Source of the DNA: Pseudomonadota bacterium
GTDB taxonomy: Bacteria > Desulfobacterota > Syntrophobacteria > Syntrophobacterales > Syntrophobacteraceae
Assembly (NCBI GenBank): GCA_023442755.1
Contig: JAEZXS010000145.1
Span: forward strand, 1 to 52,006
DNA: 52,006 nt
Direction of reading: 5' to 3'
The translations under genes were made by a program, and so were the position numbers. The notes below the pieces were generated by a model. It was not told the DNA's origin, ran no database searches, and saw only the letters and a program-made list of their open reading frames with translations. Below, one piece after another: positions 1 through 9,214 of the stretch. Each line of letters opens with the position of its first letter. The first letter of the stretch is position 1.

Positions 1-146
1 GTTCTATACCTCACTCCTGGTGTGATTCCGCGCAGAGAGCATAAGAGCAAAATTCAGTCACAGTAGTGGCCTGTGCTGGCATTCGAATGCTTATTCACGC
101 GAATACAGGCCCTTCTGCGATTTTGCCAGACTTCTATGCCGTCAAC

Positions 147-717
147 GAACAACGGGCTTTCTTCGTTGTCAGGGCCAAAGAGAACCTAAAGTTCAAACGG
201 CTTTACTCCGCACCGAAAGACAAACAGAGCGGAATCAAAGCCGACCAGGTGGTCGCCTTGGTAACGCCGAAATCGAAGAAAGCGTACCCGGCGAGATTGC
301 GTCGCGTCAGCTATTTTGACAAAAAACGAAAGCAGCGACTCGTGTTCCTTTCGAACAACTTCGACATCTCCGCAACGACGGTTGCCGCCATCTACAAGCA
401 ACGGTGGCAGGTGGAACTCTTCTTCAAGTGGGTCAAGCAGCATCTGCGGATCAAGTCATTTTACGGGACCTCGGTCACGCCGTGCAGATTTGGGTCGGCC
501 TTTGCATCTACCTGTTGGTGGCCATCACCAAAAAACGGCTCAAAATCGAGTGCTCATTGTACACGTTTCTACAAATTCTTGAGGTCAATCTATTCGAGAA
601 AAAGCCAATTATATTAGTGGTTTCAGAGGCTCTTAAACAAACCGTCGTGGAGAATCACCCTCGCAACCAGTTGAAATTATTTGAAAGTGAACCGGACAGT
701 AGTGAACAGGCAGAAAA
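147..717 (+). pseudogene. IS4-family transposase remnant, 5'-truncated and frameshifted
   Basis: The reading frame from about 147 encodes the C-terminal catalytic half of an IS4-family DDE transposase: DFYAVNEQRAFFVVRAK, then the YKQRWQVELFFKWVKQHLRIK block that carries the catalytic Glu (Y-R-E region), then FYGTS. At about 478-482 the match moves to another frame (QIWVGLCIYLLVAITKKRL, ending NQLKLFE near 717), so a small deletion broke the gene. The N-terminal half, including the first catalytic Asp, is absent from the window. The sequence before about 147 does not continue the family alignment, so a breakpoint near 147 is likely. This is family recognition from memory of related elements and no terminal inverted repeat could be placed. 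It is almost certainly inactive. Confidence 0.8.
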
Positions 718-811
718 TACCGAGCAGCAAAGCCGCAATGCCTCTATTCATGGCTCTTCCCGTATATTGTGTTGTGGCCTGTTTAAGGGGAAAGGATTCA
801 CACAGGTATAG

Positions 812-1092
812 GACGGGGAACGACTTTACGAATATGCAAACAATAATGACTGGCTGCTCGGATGTAAAGTTGGCTGCAAACCAGCGATTTCCGGGAAATA
901 CCGATGCAGGGTTCCCGGGAATGAGCAAATCTTTTTAGCTCACACGGAGAGCAGGAGATTCATGGCTTTGCGTGTGTCTCCGGGAATCGTACGATCGGCT
1001 TCGGCCCTGCCAGTTGGTGGGATAAATCCTTCCCCTTTTTCTGCCATATGTGCTAATTTACTAAATTCAGCATCAGCTCAGAGGGTATTTAG
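812..1092. other. Intergenic leader of the plus-strand polysaccharide genes
   Basis: No credible coding region was found. The stretch holds three related GC-centred motifs: TTTCCGGGAAA (888-898, just upstream in the remnant's tail), the perfect 10-bp palindrome TTCCCGGGAA (912-921) and TCTCCGGGAAT (977-987). They could be operator half-sites for the downstream phosphatase/Wzi unit, or mobile-element debris. The promoter of the phosphatase gene probably lies between 990 and 1080, but I could not identify -35/-10 boxes. Confidence 0.35.
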
Positions 1093-1884
1093 ATGATCGA
1101 TATTCATTCCCACATCCTACCGGGACTCGACGATGGCTCCGATGACTGGGGGCAAAGCTTTAGGATGGCGGAAAACGCCGCTAGAGATGGAATACGGGGA
1201 ATAATTTGCACTCCCCACTGGTCTCCGGCATTCCCCAATAACGATCGCAACAGAATTCTTGAAAACTTTGCGCAATTCCGCGAACGGGTTCAGGAAGAAG
1301 GAATTCCGATCTCGGTTTTTCCTGGCTGTGAATTGGTTATTGATTTCGGCCTGCCCGAAAGGATAGAGGCTGGCGAAGCACTCACTGTCAACGACGAACG
1401 GCGCTTCGCCCTGATCGAGACACCTCATGAGTTCATACCGCCCAACGTCGAACACTTTTTCTGGATGCTGCAGGTCAAGGGCATCACGCCTATCCTTGGC
1501 CATCCCGAGAGAAATCGACAGATATTAAAGGACCAGTCCAGGCTCGTAAGTTGGGTGGAATCGGGAGTCCTGGTTCAGATCACAGCGGGAAGCATTATCG
1601 GACATTTTGGAAAGCCCGTCCGTCAACTGAGTGCAGAAATGCTCCGGCGAAATCTGGTCCATTTTGTTGCATCCGATTCGCACTCCTGTGACGGCAAACG
1701 CCATCCCGGACTATCACAGTGCCGTGACCTTACGGCAGGAATCATTGGTGAAGAGGAGACCGAAAAGATCTTTTGCGCCAACCCCTCCTGTATTCTCAGG
1801 GGCGTGCTTCCCGATATACTGGAGCCGCTCCCTCCCCAGGCAAAGCGCCCTTCTCTTTTCGCACGGTTGCTTCATTTCCGATGA
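1093..1884 (+). CDS. CpsB/YwqE-type PHP-fold protein-tyrosine phosphatase
   Basis: This 263-residue protein of the PHP superfamily dephosphorylates tyrosine kinases of the Wzc/CpsD type and so resets the polysaccharide polymerisation cycle. Visible metal-ligand motifs are MIDIHSHILPGLDDGS at the N-terminus (H5, H7), CTPHW near 40, GHPERN near 140 and ASDSHSC near 195; this is the order known for CpsB/CapC/YwqE enzymes. Length matches the family (about 240-265). The ATG follows AGAGGGT at a normal distance. It lies upstream of the Wzi-like gene on the plus strand. Its presumed substrate kinase (16000-18237) is on the opposite, convergent unit, so kinase and phosphatase are transcribed separately here. 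Confidence 0.9.
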   Translation: MIDIHSHILPGLDDGSDDWGQSFRMAENAARDGIRGIICTPHWSPAFPNNDRNRILENFAQFRERVQEEGIPISVFPGCELVIDFGLPERIEAGEALTVNDERRFALIETPHEFIPPNVEHFFWMLQVKGITPILGHPERNRQILKDQSRLVSWVESGVLVQITAGSIIGHFGKPVRQLSAEMLRRNLVHFVASDSHSCDGKRHPGLSQCRDLTAGIIGEEETEKIFCANPSCILRGVLPDILEPLPPQAKRPSLFARLLHFR

Positions 1885-2076
1885 ACCGGCAATGCCGAGT
1901 TTCGGTTGCGCCCACCTTGAAACGGATTGATTTTTTCACAAAGCTCCAGTATTGAGTATAAGGCAGCTTGAAAGATGCCCGGCGGGGCACAACGGATAAT
2001 GTTCGCCGCTCCTTGCCGTTTCCCCTTAACCGTTTTTGCTCCTATCACCATGTCCCTGATCCACAAAGGTAGAATC

Positions 2077-3780
2077 ATGATTAGCCATTTGCCGGTATTT
2101 GCGATGGCAGCTCGAAGAGCGCTGTGGGCCGGCGTGGTCGGCATCTGCGTCCTTGTGGTGTGCCTGGCGGTTTGGCCCGTCAATGCCCGCGCTGTCGTTT
2201 CCAACAACGTTCCCCTGGACCACTGGTCGTATAATGCCATTGATAAACTGGCCGGCTTCGGGCTGATATATTCCGATATGCGCGGAACGCGGCCCTATAC
2301 ACGCCTCGAGGTTGCAAGGCTGGTCAATGAAGCCCTGAGGGAAAAGGAGCAGAGAAAGGACCTGAAAATCCCGCCCCTGCTTGACTATTTTCTGGAGCGG
2401 TTCCAAAGCGAGTTTGCGGAGGAGTTGGCGGTTTACGGGAGGGGAAACGGCGGGAGCGGGGCAAAACTGGTCTTCAACCCTATTGAAGAGGCCCAGGCCC
2501 GCTATGTTTTTGTCGATGGGAAACCCAGAGATTTCCTTAATCTGTCAACCGGCTACAGACAGTATCCGGGGGCCACGGGGAGCGGTATAGTCGCTACGGA
2601 AGGGACTCCCATGCTGCCCAACAACGAGGGAGTCGTTTATGGGCGGGGAAGCAATTTTTCTTTCCAGTTTGCTTCCAGTTTCAGGCTGTGGGACGTCTTT
2701 TCGGGGTACGTGGAGCCTATTTTTCTTGTGCGCGAAACCGACAGCAGCGGGAGGAGCCTGGCGGCTCTCAGCAACAACCGGGTGCAGGGCAGCATTGACG
2801 CTTACGATCAGGCCGAAGCTGACATTCTCAAGGTATATGGGAAATTTTCTGCATTGAATATAGAGCTGGAAGCCGGGCGAGACTCGATGTGGCTGGGCCA
2901 GGGGTACCGCGGAACCCTGATAGTTTCCAACAATGCCGCCCCTTTTGACATGTTGAAGCTCTCGAATCCGAACCCCAGCATCCTCCCCTGGATTTTCAAG
3001 TACCTGGGCTTATTCAAGTACACGGCCTTTATCGCGCGCCTGGACGATGACCGCGATTTTCCCAACCCTGCCTTTTTCGGCGGCAGACTGGAGTTCAAGC
3101 CACATCCCCTGGTCGAGTTCGGGGTAACCGGTTCGCTTATATTCGGCGGAAGTGGATCGAATAGCATCGGGATGCCTGGAGCGTCCGGACAGGAAGATGG
3201 TATTATGTCCGTCGACGCGAGGGTGCGGCTCCCATTTCTCCGGAATGCGGAAATATATGCGGAATACGGCGGGGAAGATCTCCTGACCGACACACCCTAC
3301 TGGTTTGAACCCGTTTTCAACGATATCGCCTACCTGGTCGGCATTTACTTTCCATCAATCTTGGAAGACGGGAAGACCGATTTGCGGATCGAGTACTCCA
3401 ATACGGCATTCAAGAAGGGGCCGGGCCACGGTGGATTGTGGTACGGACACAGCAAGTATAGATCGGGGGATACCTACGAACAGATGATCATAGGGCACGC
3501 CATGGGACCCGATGCCCGGGACCTTTTCGTACGAACCACGCATTTTCTATGGAACAATTTCTCCCTAGGGTTTGATTACGAGCATATGGACAGGGGGATA
3601 ACGAATGGCCAGACCGTTGAAAGAACTGACGGTATCGGTTTTGATGGGACCTACGACTTAAACGATCACTGGCGCGTGATGCTGCGCTATGGTTTCGAGT
3701 CTATATCCGAGTTCAACCTGGTTCCAGGTGATAACCAACAAAATCATCTGTTGATGACCACCGTGAAATACACGTTCTGA
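2077..3780 (+). CDS. Wzi-family capsule assembly / outer-membrane protein
   Basis: This 567-residue exported protein is probably a beta-barrel that holds or assembles surface polysaccharide at the outer membrane. The start at 2077 is preferred over the longer frame from 1975 because AAAGGT lies 7 bases upstream and a clean signal peptide follows, with cleavage likely after ARA (residue 39). Residues about 44-85 resemble an S-layer-homology-like segment (PLDHWSYNAIDKLAGFGLI). The rest is rich in alternating aromatic/polar strands and ends in KYTF, a terminal Phe typical of outer-membrane barrels. The segment EYGGEDLLTDTPYW and the overall length fit the Wzi family. It is followed by a convergent terminator, and the context is the polysaccharide locus. 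Confidence 0.8.
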   Translation: MISHLPVFAMAARRALWAGVVGICVLVVCLAVWPVNARAVVSNNVPLDHWSYNAIDKLAGFGLIYSDMRGTRPYTRLEVARLVNEALREKEQRKDLKIPPLLDYFLERFQSEFAEELAVYGRGNGGSGAKLVFNPIEEAQARYVFVDGKPRDFLNLSTGYRQYPGATGSGIVATEGTPMLPNNEGVVYGRGSNFSFQFASSFRLWDVFSGYVEPIFLVRETDSSGRSLAALSNNRVQGSIDAYDQAEADILKVYGKFSALNIELEAGRDSMWLGQGYRGTLIVSNNAAPFDMLKLSNPNPSILPWIFKYLGLFKYTAFIARLDDDRDFPNPAFFGGRLEFKPHPLVEFGVTGSLIFGGSGSNSIGMPGASGQEDGIMSVDARVRLPFLRNAEIYAEYGGEDLLTDTPYWFEPVFNDIAYLVGIYFPSILEDGKTDLRIEYSNTAFKKGPGHGGLWYGHSKYRSGDTYEQMIIGHAMGPDARDLFVRTTHFLWNNFSLGFDYEHMDRGITNGQTVERTDGIGFDGTYDLNDHWRVMLRYGFESISEFNLVPGDNQQNHLLMTTVKYTF

Positions 3781-3795
3781 ACCTGTGCAAGGGGC

Positions 3796-3836
3796 AAAAA
3801 AAAGAGAGGCGCGAATCCAAGGATTCACGCCTCTCT
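3796..3836 (-). terminator. Rho-independent terminator of the minus-strand polysaccharide operon
   Basis: A 16-bp stem (3803-3818 with 3821-3836, one mismatch) closes on a very short loop. Read on the minus strand, it is followed by eight Ts (plus-strand A run 3796-3803). It lies just beyond the last minus-strand gene (stop at 3931). The hairpin also follows the Wzi-like gene on the plus strand, where the tail is only weakly T-rich, so it may work in both directions but is clearly stronger for minus-strand transcripts. Confidence 0.9.
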
Positions 3837-3930
3837 GAATAATCTTCATTTCGGTTCAGTGTGTTTTGACCCGGTTGGTTTTTACCCGGTCCACCCCACC
3901 CGGTTGACAACTATCCTTTTCAAACCTCAA

Positions 3931-5079
3931 CTACTTCCAGCTGACTCCCCGGAAGATCATTTCGCGTCTGATATTTTCCTTGTACTTGCATACCAGCCTG
4001 AACATGTCCGCCAGGACCTCGGTTGTAAGGTAATGAGGTCTCAAACCGAGTTCGAGAAGCCCCGAATAGGTCGGGTTATAGTAATGGTCCTCTTTTTCCA
4101 CCCGGGGGTTTTTCACGTTATTTACCTTGACGTCATACCCCAGGGTACTGCCCGCTTCCTTGACCTTTGCCGCCAGGTCGTTCACGGAAAATGTCTCGAC
4201 AATCTGGTTGAAGACCCTTAGTTCGCCCGGTTTGGCCGGGTTCAACAGGGAGAGATGAATGCACTGCAGGCTGTCCAGGATATTCAGATAGCCTCGAATC
4301 TGGCTTCCATTTCCGTAGACTGTGAGTGGGTATTCGGTTATAGCCTGCACGACGAAGCGGTTCAGGACCGTACCGAACACTTCGTCGTAGTTGAAATTAG
4401 GCAGAAGGCGCTCGTCCAGAGCGGTTTCGTCCGTTGCGATCCCGTAGACCGGCCCCTGCATCAGGTCCGTAACCCTGAGGCCCCAGGTCCGCACATAGAA
4501 CCATAAGAGATCAGTATCCTGGATCTTGGTTGTGTGATAGAGAGAACTGGCCTGCCTTGGATAAAGAAATTTGTCTTTTCTGCCCTTGTGCTCGATTTCC
4601 AGCCATCCCTCTTCGATATCTATATCCGGGGTGCCGTATTCCCCCATGGTCCCGATCTTGACCAGATGGCAGTCGGGGTTAGTCTCCCGCACGGCATATG
4701 CCACATTGAGGGTGCCGATGAGGTTGTTGGAAACGGTCTGGGCCGCCTTGTCCCGGTCAATCATGGAATAGGGCGCCGAAGGCTGCTCGGCAAGATGGAC
4801 CACGGCGTCGGGGTTGTGTTGTTCGAAAACTCCCTTCAAAAAACGATAATCGGCAATATCGCCAATGTAAATCGGGACATCATGCCCCGAGACTTCCCGC
4901 CAGATCTCTGCGCGCCGAGCGAGATTGGGAATGGGGGCGATAGGCTGGCAGTCCAGTTCCCGGCACATATTGCGCCGAAGATAGTTGTCGACTGCAATGA
5001 TTTCGTGTCCCTGCTGCGAACAGTACATGCAAAGCGGCCATCCGAGATAACCGTCAGCACCGAGTATGAGAATTCGCAT
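3931..5079 (-). CDS. sqdB: UDP-sulfoquinovose synthase (SqdB/SQD1/Agl3 type)
   Basis: This 382-residue extended short-chain dehydrogenase converts UDP-glucose plus sulfite to UDP-sulfoquinovose. Seen: NAD-binding GADGYLGW (7-14), VDNYLRR (30-36), EQPSAPYSM (98-106), TMGEYGTP (144-151) and the catalytic YHTTK (Y181, K185). Also seen are DLMQGPVYG, the FGT.LNRF.VQA block and a C-terminal VSWK. These track plant SQD1 almost motif for motif, which general UDP-glucose epimerases do not. AAAGGA precedes the ATG. It is the last gene of the minus-strand polysaccharide operon, 49 bases after the upstream epimerase. No obvious sulfolipid transferase (SqdX/SqdD) is adjacent, so the sugar may go into the surface polymer rather than a lipid; that destination is inference. 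Confidence 0.9.
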   Translation of the reverse strand: MRILILGADGYLGWPLCMYCSQQGHEIIAVDNYLRRNMCRELDCQPIAPIPNLARRAEIWREVSGHDVPIYIGDIADYRFLKGVFEQHNPDAVVHLAEQPSAPYSMIDRDKAAQTVSNNLIGTLNVAYAVRETNPDCHLVKIGTMGEYGTPDIDIEEGWLEIEHKGRKDKFLYPRQASSLYHTTKIQDTDLLWFYVRTWGLRVTDLMQGPVYGIATDETALDERLLPNFNYDEVFGTVLNRFVVQAITEYPLTVYGNGSQIRGYLNILDSLQCIHLSLLNPAKPGELRVFNQIVETFSVNDLAAKVKEAGSTLGYDVKVNNVKNPRVEKEDHYYNPTYSGLLELGLRPHYLTTEVLADMFRLVCKYKENIRREMIFRGVSWK

Positions 5080-5128
5080 CGTGCGTGTCCTTTCGCGTTC
5101 CGCGCCTATCAGCTTGAAAGGGGAACGT

Positions 5129-6061
5129 TCATTTTATGCTCTGGAACCACTCCCACGTTTTCTGCAGCCCGCCCTCCAAATCGCTGGAGGGGGAGAAATC
5201 AAGGAGCTTCTGTGCCCGGGCGATCGATACGAAATTGCGGAGAACCTCTCCGGGTCTGGATGGAGCATATTCGACTGCGGGAAACCGTGCATCTCCGACA
5301 ATCTGGCGCATGACGGCCAGCAGCTGATTAATGCTTGTTTCGCGACCGCAGCCCAGTTGTATCGGCCCGCCGAAGGGCACAGGGGCATCCAGCGCCGTGA
5401 CAATCGCTCGGCAGAGGTCTTCCACAAAGAGAAAATCGCGTGTTTGTTCACCGTCCCCATATACGGTCAGGGGGGTCCCCTGCTGGATGCAGCGGAAGAA
5501 CTTCGCAATGACGCTCCCCTTGTGATACGACCAAGGGCCGTATATGTTGGAAAACCTGAGGCTTACGGTCGGAAGGCCATAAGCGCCGTGAAAAGCCGAG
5601 CAGTAGCCCTCTCCGGCCAGCTTGCTCGCGCCATAGGGGGAGATGGGGTGGGGAGCCATGTCTTCGTGCACGGGAGGGGTGACATCCCCCACGATGGCGC
5701 CGCCGGTGGAAGCGAAGACGAAACGATCGACCCCGTGCTTCACACTGGCCTCGAGCAGGTTAAATATTCCAAGGACGTTTGTGTCGAGGTTGATCCTCGG
5801 GTTTTTGACCGATTCCACGACGTTGGTGTTTGCTGCAAGATGGATGACCTTGCTGCAGCCCGCGACCGCGCGGTCGACCACATGGGCATCCTGAATGTCT
5901 CCCTGCAACAGTTCAACATTCAAACCGTCGAGATCTTCACGCCTGCCGGCACTCAGGTTGTCCAGAACCCGTATGCCTACAGGACGCTCTTGCAGGAGTC
6001 TGATCAGATTGGAGCCAATAAACCCTGCTCCCCCGGTTAACAGGTAAATCGGTTGAACCAT
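5129..6061 (-). CDS. NAD-dependent nucleotide-sugar epimerase/dehydratase
   Basis: This 310-residue extended SDR resembles UDP-glucose/UDP-GlcNAc 4-epimerases. Visible are the Rossmann motif TGGAGFIGS (9-17), HLAA (74-77), the active-site Ser of ASTGG (S118) and the YGASK dyad (Y143, K147). Also visible is RFSNIYGPW, typical of sugar-nucleotide SDRs. The usual STGGAIYG appears here as STGGAIVG, a minor deviation. The exact sugar cannot be read from sequence. The gene follows the sugar-phosphate transferase closely and precedes sqdB; it probably supplies a precursor for the same polymer. AAGGA lies about 10 bases before the ATG. Confidence 0.85.
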   Translation of the reverse strand: MVQPIYLLTGGAGFIGSNLIRLLQERPVGIRVLDNLSAGRREDLDGLNVELLQGDIQDAHVVDRAVAGCSKVIHLAANTNVVESVKNPRINLDTNVLGIFNLLEASVKHGVDRFVFASTGGAIVGDVTPPVHEDMAPHPISPYGASKLAGEGYCSAFHGAYGLPTVSLRFSNIYGPWSYHKGSVIAKFFRCIQQGTPLTVYGDGEQTRDFLFVEDLCRAIVTALDAPVPFGGPIQLGCGRETSINQLLAVMRQIVGDARFPAVEYAPSRPGEVLRNFVSIARAQKLLDFSPSSDLEGGLQKTWEWFQSIK

Positions 6062-6076
6062 TGCTAAACAATCCTT

Positions 6077-7432
6077 TCACATGCCTTTGGCCCAAATGGC
6101 AATTTTTACCGTCTTGAACAGTATCAGGAGATCCAACCATAAGGACTGGTGGATGAGATAAAACAAATCGAACTGCTGTTTTTCCGCCTGTCCCTCGTTT
6201 GATCCTGCATAATTGTGGTTGACTTGCGCCCAACCGGTGAGCCCGGGTTTGGCCAGGAAGCGGAGCCGATAGAATGGAATGTCTTTTGCCAGGATATTGG
6301 CAAAATGCCTGCGGATAGGCCGGGGGCCAACCAGACTCATTTCGCCTTTCAACACGTTGAAGAACTGCGGCAGTTCATCGAGGCGCAGTTTGCGAAGGAT
6401 CTTACCAACACGGGTTATCCGCGGATCATCTTCCGTAGACCACCTGGGGCCGGTCGCCTTCTCGGCATTGTCGATCATCGTGCGAAATTTGATGACGCGA
6501 AACGGTGTTTCGTATTGTCCCAAGCGTTCCTGGACGAACAATACAGGCCCCTTGCTGTTCAACCTGACAGCAATGGCTATGATAATCAGGATGGGCCATG
6601 CCAGCGAAAGCAGGACAAGCGCAACAAGGATATCCATGCCTCGCTTGATTTTATCGGTAACAACCGGGGTGAATAATCGCTTGTTTGCATTTACTAGCAG
6701 CCAGAAGTTGTCGATGAAATACAAAGGACATTTTCCGGTAAGCTGCTGGTAGAAATTATGGGCATCAATGACATTACCGTTATGGAAATTTATCGTAAGA
6801 AGGTCATCGGCAATTTCCCGGACCAGCTCAGAATGTGTGGAATAAACGATCTGGTCGACTCTGTTTTTCTTCAGAAAGTCCGAGAATGCCTGCCCCCCGG
6901 GATTCTTGGCGCCGTGCAACTGGCCAACAACTTGGTAAAATTTGGGAAAATTTTTGTCGATGAAATCCGACATCTCGTCAAAGATGGCTTCCCCGCCGAC
7001 AAAAAGGAGCCGCTGCGGGTTGGGTTCCCTGACCTTCTGAAAACACAGGTGCCATAAGAAAGTCAAAGCGCCCGTCATCAGGATTATGATCAGGAGGTTG
7101 ATTTTTCCGGGACGCAGCGCAATGACGAAATAGGCCAGGGCGCTGTATAGTACGGCAATTACGCTGAACCCCAGGCATATATAGAGGAGGATGACCTCGG
7201 AGCGCTTGGGAAGAGACAGTTCGTAGAGTCCCAGGATATAGAAGATCATGATTGTGATCAGAGGAATGCTGATACAGACGAGAAGAACTTTGGACAGGCT
7301 CCAGGATGCTATGTAGATTTTGGAATCTTCAAGCAGGAAGACAAAGGCCAGGCAGCCTATTATAAGTAACAAATCCCCCAGGAGGAGCAGGAACTGGTGC
7401 ATTCGGTGAGCTTGCAATGTAATTCCACGCAT
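6077..7432 (-). CDS. Polyprenyl-phosphate sugar-1-phosphate transferase (WbaP/WcaJ-like)
   Basis: This integral membrane enzyme starts repeat-unit synthesis by moving a sugar-1-phosphate from a nucleotide sugar to undecaprenyl phosphate. Four or five hydrophobic helices fill the first 130 residues. A CoA-binding-like middle domain follows, then the catalytic C-terminus: a membrane-reentrant helix after KRGMD, KFRTM, the Asp-Glu pair in RLDELPQF, GEMSLVGPRP and PGLTGWAQV. The length, about 451 residues, is that of the long bacterial family. ATG at 7432 is preferred to the TTG two codons upstream; the ribosome site is weak. It sits mid-operon, 15 bases before the epimerase. The sugar transferred is not predictable. 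Confidence 0.92.
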   Translation of the reverse strand: MRGITLQAHRMHQFLLLLGDLLLIIGCLAFVFLLEDSKIYIASWSLSKVLLVCISIPLITIMIFYILGLYELSLPKRSEVILLYICLGFSVIAVLYSALAYFVIALRPGKINLLIIILMTGALTFLWHLCFQKVREPNPQRLLFVGGEAIFDEMSDFIDKNFPKFYQVVGQLHGAKNPGGQAFSDFLKKNRVDQIVYSTHSELVREIADDLLTINFHNGNVIDAHNFYQQLTGKCPLYFIDNFWLLVNANKRLFTPVVTDKIKRGMDILVALVLLSLAWPILIIIAIAVRLNSKGPVLFVQERLGQYETPFRVIKFRTMIDNAEKATGPRWSTEDDPRITRVGKILRKLRLDELPQFFNVLKGEMSLVGPRPIRRHFANILAKDIPFYRLRFLAKPGLTGWAQVNHNYAGSNEGQAEKQQFDLFYLIHQSLWLDLLILFKTVKIAIWAKGM

Positions 7433-7713
7433 TATCAATCGATCTTTCTCGTATCAATGCCGGAAACCATCCGGTTGAGAGTCTGGCCGAGTTCGGGCAC
7501 GAACCACAAAAGGCGCCAAAGGACCAGCACCGCCAAACCAGCCGGGATGACTTATCCGTGCTACCGGACATCTGGTGGCGCAGGGGTGAAGGAATTCATG
7601 GATTGCACAAATGCCGAAAGCAACTACGAGCAGCCCCATAGAAACGGCTCCGCCGATGGCATTGGCGGCATACGCTGTTCAAGCATGAATGTCCAAGGGG
7701 AATACCTGACAGC
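7433..7713. other. Gap with possible remnant of a membrane protein
   Basis: On the minus strand two fragments in different frames look like eroded membrane-protein sequence: NAIGGAVSMGLLVVAFG (about 7635-7690) and AGLAVLVLWRLLWFVPELG with a stop near 7440. They could come from the C-terminus of a UPF0104/lysyl-PG-synthase-like flippase, but the match is too short to assign. No intact gene of normal size fits the gap. Confidence 0.2.
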
Positions 7714-8859
7714 TCAGTTGTTTCGCTTATGATCCGCAATGAGGTATGCCTGTTGTAAAACAAACCTGAATATAGATGCCATAAAGATCATAATTACAGA
7801 TAACAAGGTGAAGGTGACGACGATGTCTGTTTGTGGCATGAGTGGAAAAACCATATTATACTTAATAAGAACAGGTCCGTGAATGAGGAATAATTCGTAA
7901 GATATAATCCCGCAATACCAAAGGAACTGGCTGCAATAGCTACCAAATGCGGATAAAATAACAGTGAGGACAACAAAAAAAGCCAATGAGAATAGATTCT
8001 CGAATAATGCTCTTTTGAGCATTGGCGCCAAGCCTCCGCCAAGCTCTTTAAATTCGATCATTATCGGCCCGGCAATTATCATGACAACAGCAGAGATTGC
8101 AAATGCAACAAGAAGCCTTTTTGTAGAGACCAGCGGTCTTAACTGTTCGATGAAGTGAGCAAGCAAACATCCAATTGGGAATGCAATTATCTGATATGTC
8201 TTTCCTACCGGAAAAAGTCCGGCCAAGTTAAAAATACATAATACAAACCCGATAAATAACTGAAGGTAAACCGAACGTGATGGGGCCATGGTTCTGTGGC
8301 TAATGTAGAAGATAATATACCATATCAGTAATAGCGTTATGAACCACCTGACGTAATCGATGCGCACCACGTGTCTGCTGATATTTACACCTATCAATGT
8401 CATGAACAACTCGAAATTTGAATACGATTTATCCAGTAGAAATATATCCAGTGAAAGCCAAACTAGAGTTGCGATCCAGTAGGGCAGCATAACCCGGGAC
8501 ACTCTGCTCCTGAAGAAATCATTGATTCCTTTTCGTTTAACAGATAAGGTCAAACCATAGCCAGACATTATGAGAAATACCGATACGGAATATCCACCGA
8601 GAATTGGCACGGCAGCTTTGGTGGTGACATGGACCCAGAGGTGCCCTATCACCACCAGCAGAATGGCCAAACCTTTAAGCTGGGTCGTTTGAACGGTATC
8701 CAGAAATGAACTTGCGGTGTCTCGTCTTTTGAAAGTCAACAGGGACGCACAAATAAGACAGGCTAGAATACAGAGGTTTGAAAGGGTAGGCCGTTCGACC
8801 AACAATCTTTGAACCTCATAATTGCCCAAAAGGATTCGCAAAAGCTCCAAACTCGCCAA
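7714..8859 (-). CDS. Acyltransferase-3 family membrane O-acyltransferase
   Basis: This 381-residue protein has about ten hydrophobic segments. It probably acetylates or otherwise acylates sugars of the surface polymer in or at the inner membrane. The hallmark QLKGLAILLVVIGHLWVH, with the catalytic-type His, lies near residues 60-77; the usual arginine-bearing segment follows (NDFFRSRVSRVMLPYW). The C-terminus (YELFLIHGPVLIKY) also fits the family. The only start in frame far enough upstream is TTG at 8859, after a weak AGG; a later start is possible. It lies between the GT2 gene and the sugar transferase. The donor and target are unknown. Confidence 0.85.
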   Translation of the reverse strand: MASLELLRILLGNYEVQRLLVERPTLSNLCILACLICASLLTFKRRDTASSFLDTVQTTQLKGLAILLVVIGHLWVHVTTKAAVPILGGYSVSVFLIMSGYGLTLSVKRKGINDFFRSRVSRVMLPYWIATLVWLSLDIFLLDKSYSNFELFMTLIGVNISRHVVRIDYVRWFITLLLIWYIIFYISHRTMAPSRSVYLQLFIGFVLCIFNLAGLFPVGKTYQIIAFPIGCLLAHFIEQLRPLVSTKRLLVAFAISAVVMIIAGPIMIEFKELGGGLAPMLKRALFENLFSLAFFVVLTVILSAFGSYCSQFLWYCGIISYELFLIHGPVLIKYNMVFPLMPQTDIVVTFTLLSVIMIFMASIFRFVLQQAYLIADHKRNN

Positions 8860-9214
8860 AGATAACCTGTTCCCGAAATCAAAATGTTATCGGAACATAA
8901 ACTCATAATTACTCTGGTGCACTGCTCCAAGGACCTGAGTTCCTGTTCCCGGAACCAGGCATTATCCCAAAACCTGTCCCTGCATTTCGAACGAGCCGTC
9001 GCGACACCTGGGGCGCCTGTCTGATAATAACCGTCTCTACGGTGCGTTTTTGAGGGGAACCGCCAGGCCGGCAACGCGGCAGGTGCGGACCGTCATCTAA
9101 CTGCTGACCTGTTTCCAATGGTTGGATAAAGTTGTCTTCTCAGTTTCGATGGATATCTTGAAAGTCCTTGTCACGGCTTGTCATAACCGGCACTGAATCA
9201 ACCCCGGCGATTTT
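8860..9214. other. 355-bp gap within the polysaccharide operon
   Basis: No frame here has recognisable protein similarity or a good ribosome site, although the flanking genes run in one direction and most other genes of the operon are tightly packed. It may hold a promoter for the last four genes or the debris of a lost gene. I see no strong hairpin or promoter. Confidence 0.4.

Noticed and set aside
72..85. TGGCATTCGAATGC as a sigma-54 promoter
   Set aside because: The GG-to-GC spacing is nine rather than ten bases and it lies in a transposase remnant.
930..1000. Minus-strand ACGCAAAGCC resembling the 3' part of a c-di-GMP-I (GEMM) riboswitch
   Set aside because: The upstream GGCAAACC half and the tetraloop are missing, and no minus-strand gene lies downstream; I could not build the expected fold.
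4534..6040. Long plus-strand frames opposite sqdB and the epimerase
   Set aside because: They lie antisense to two strongly recognised genes and have no family features; shadows.
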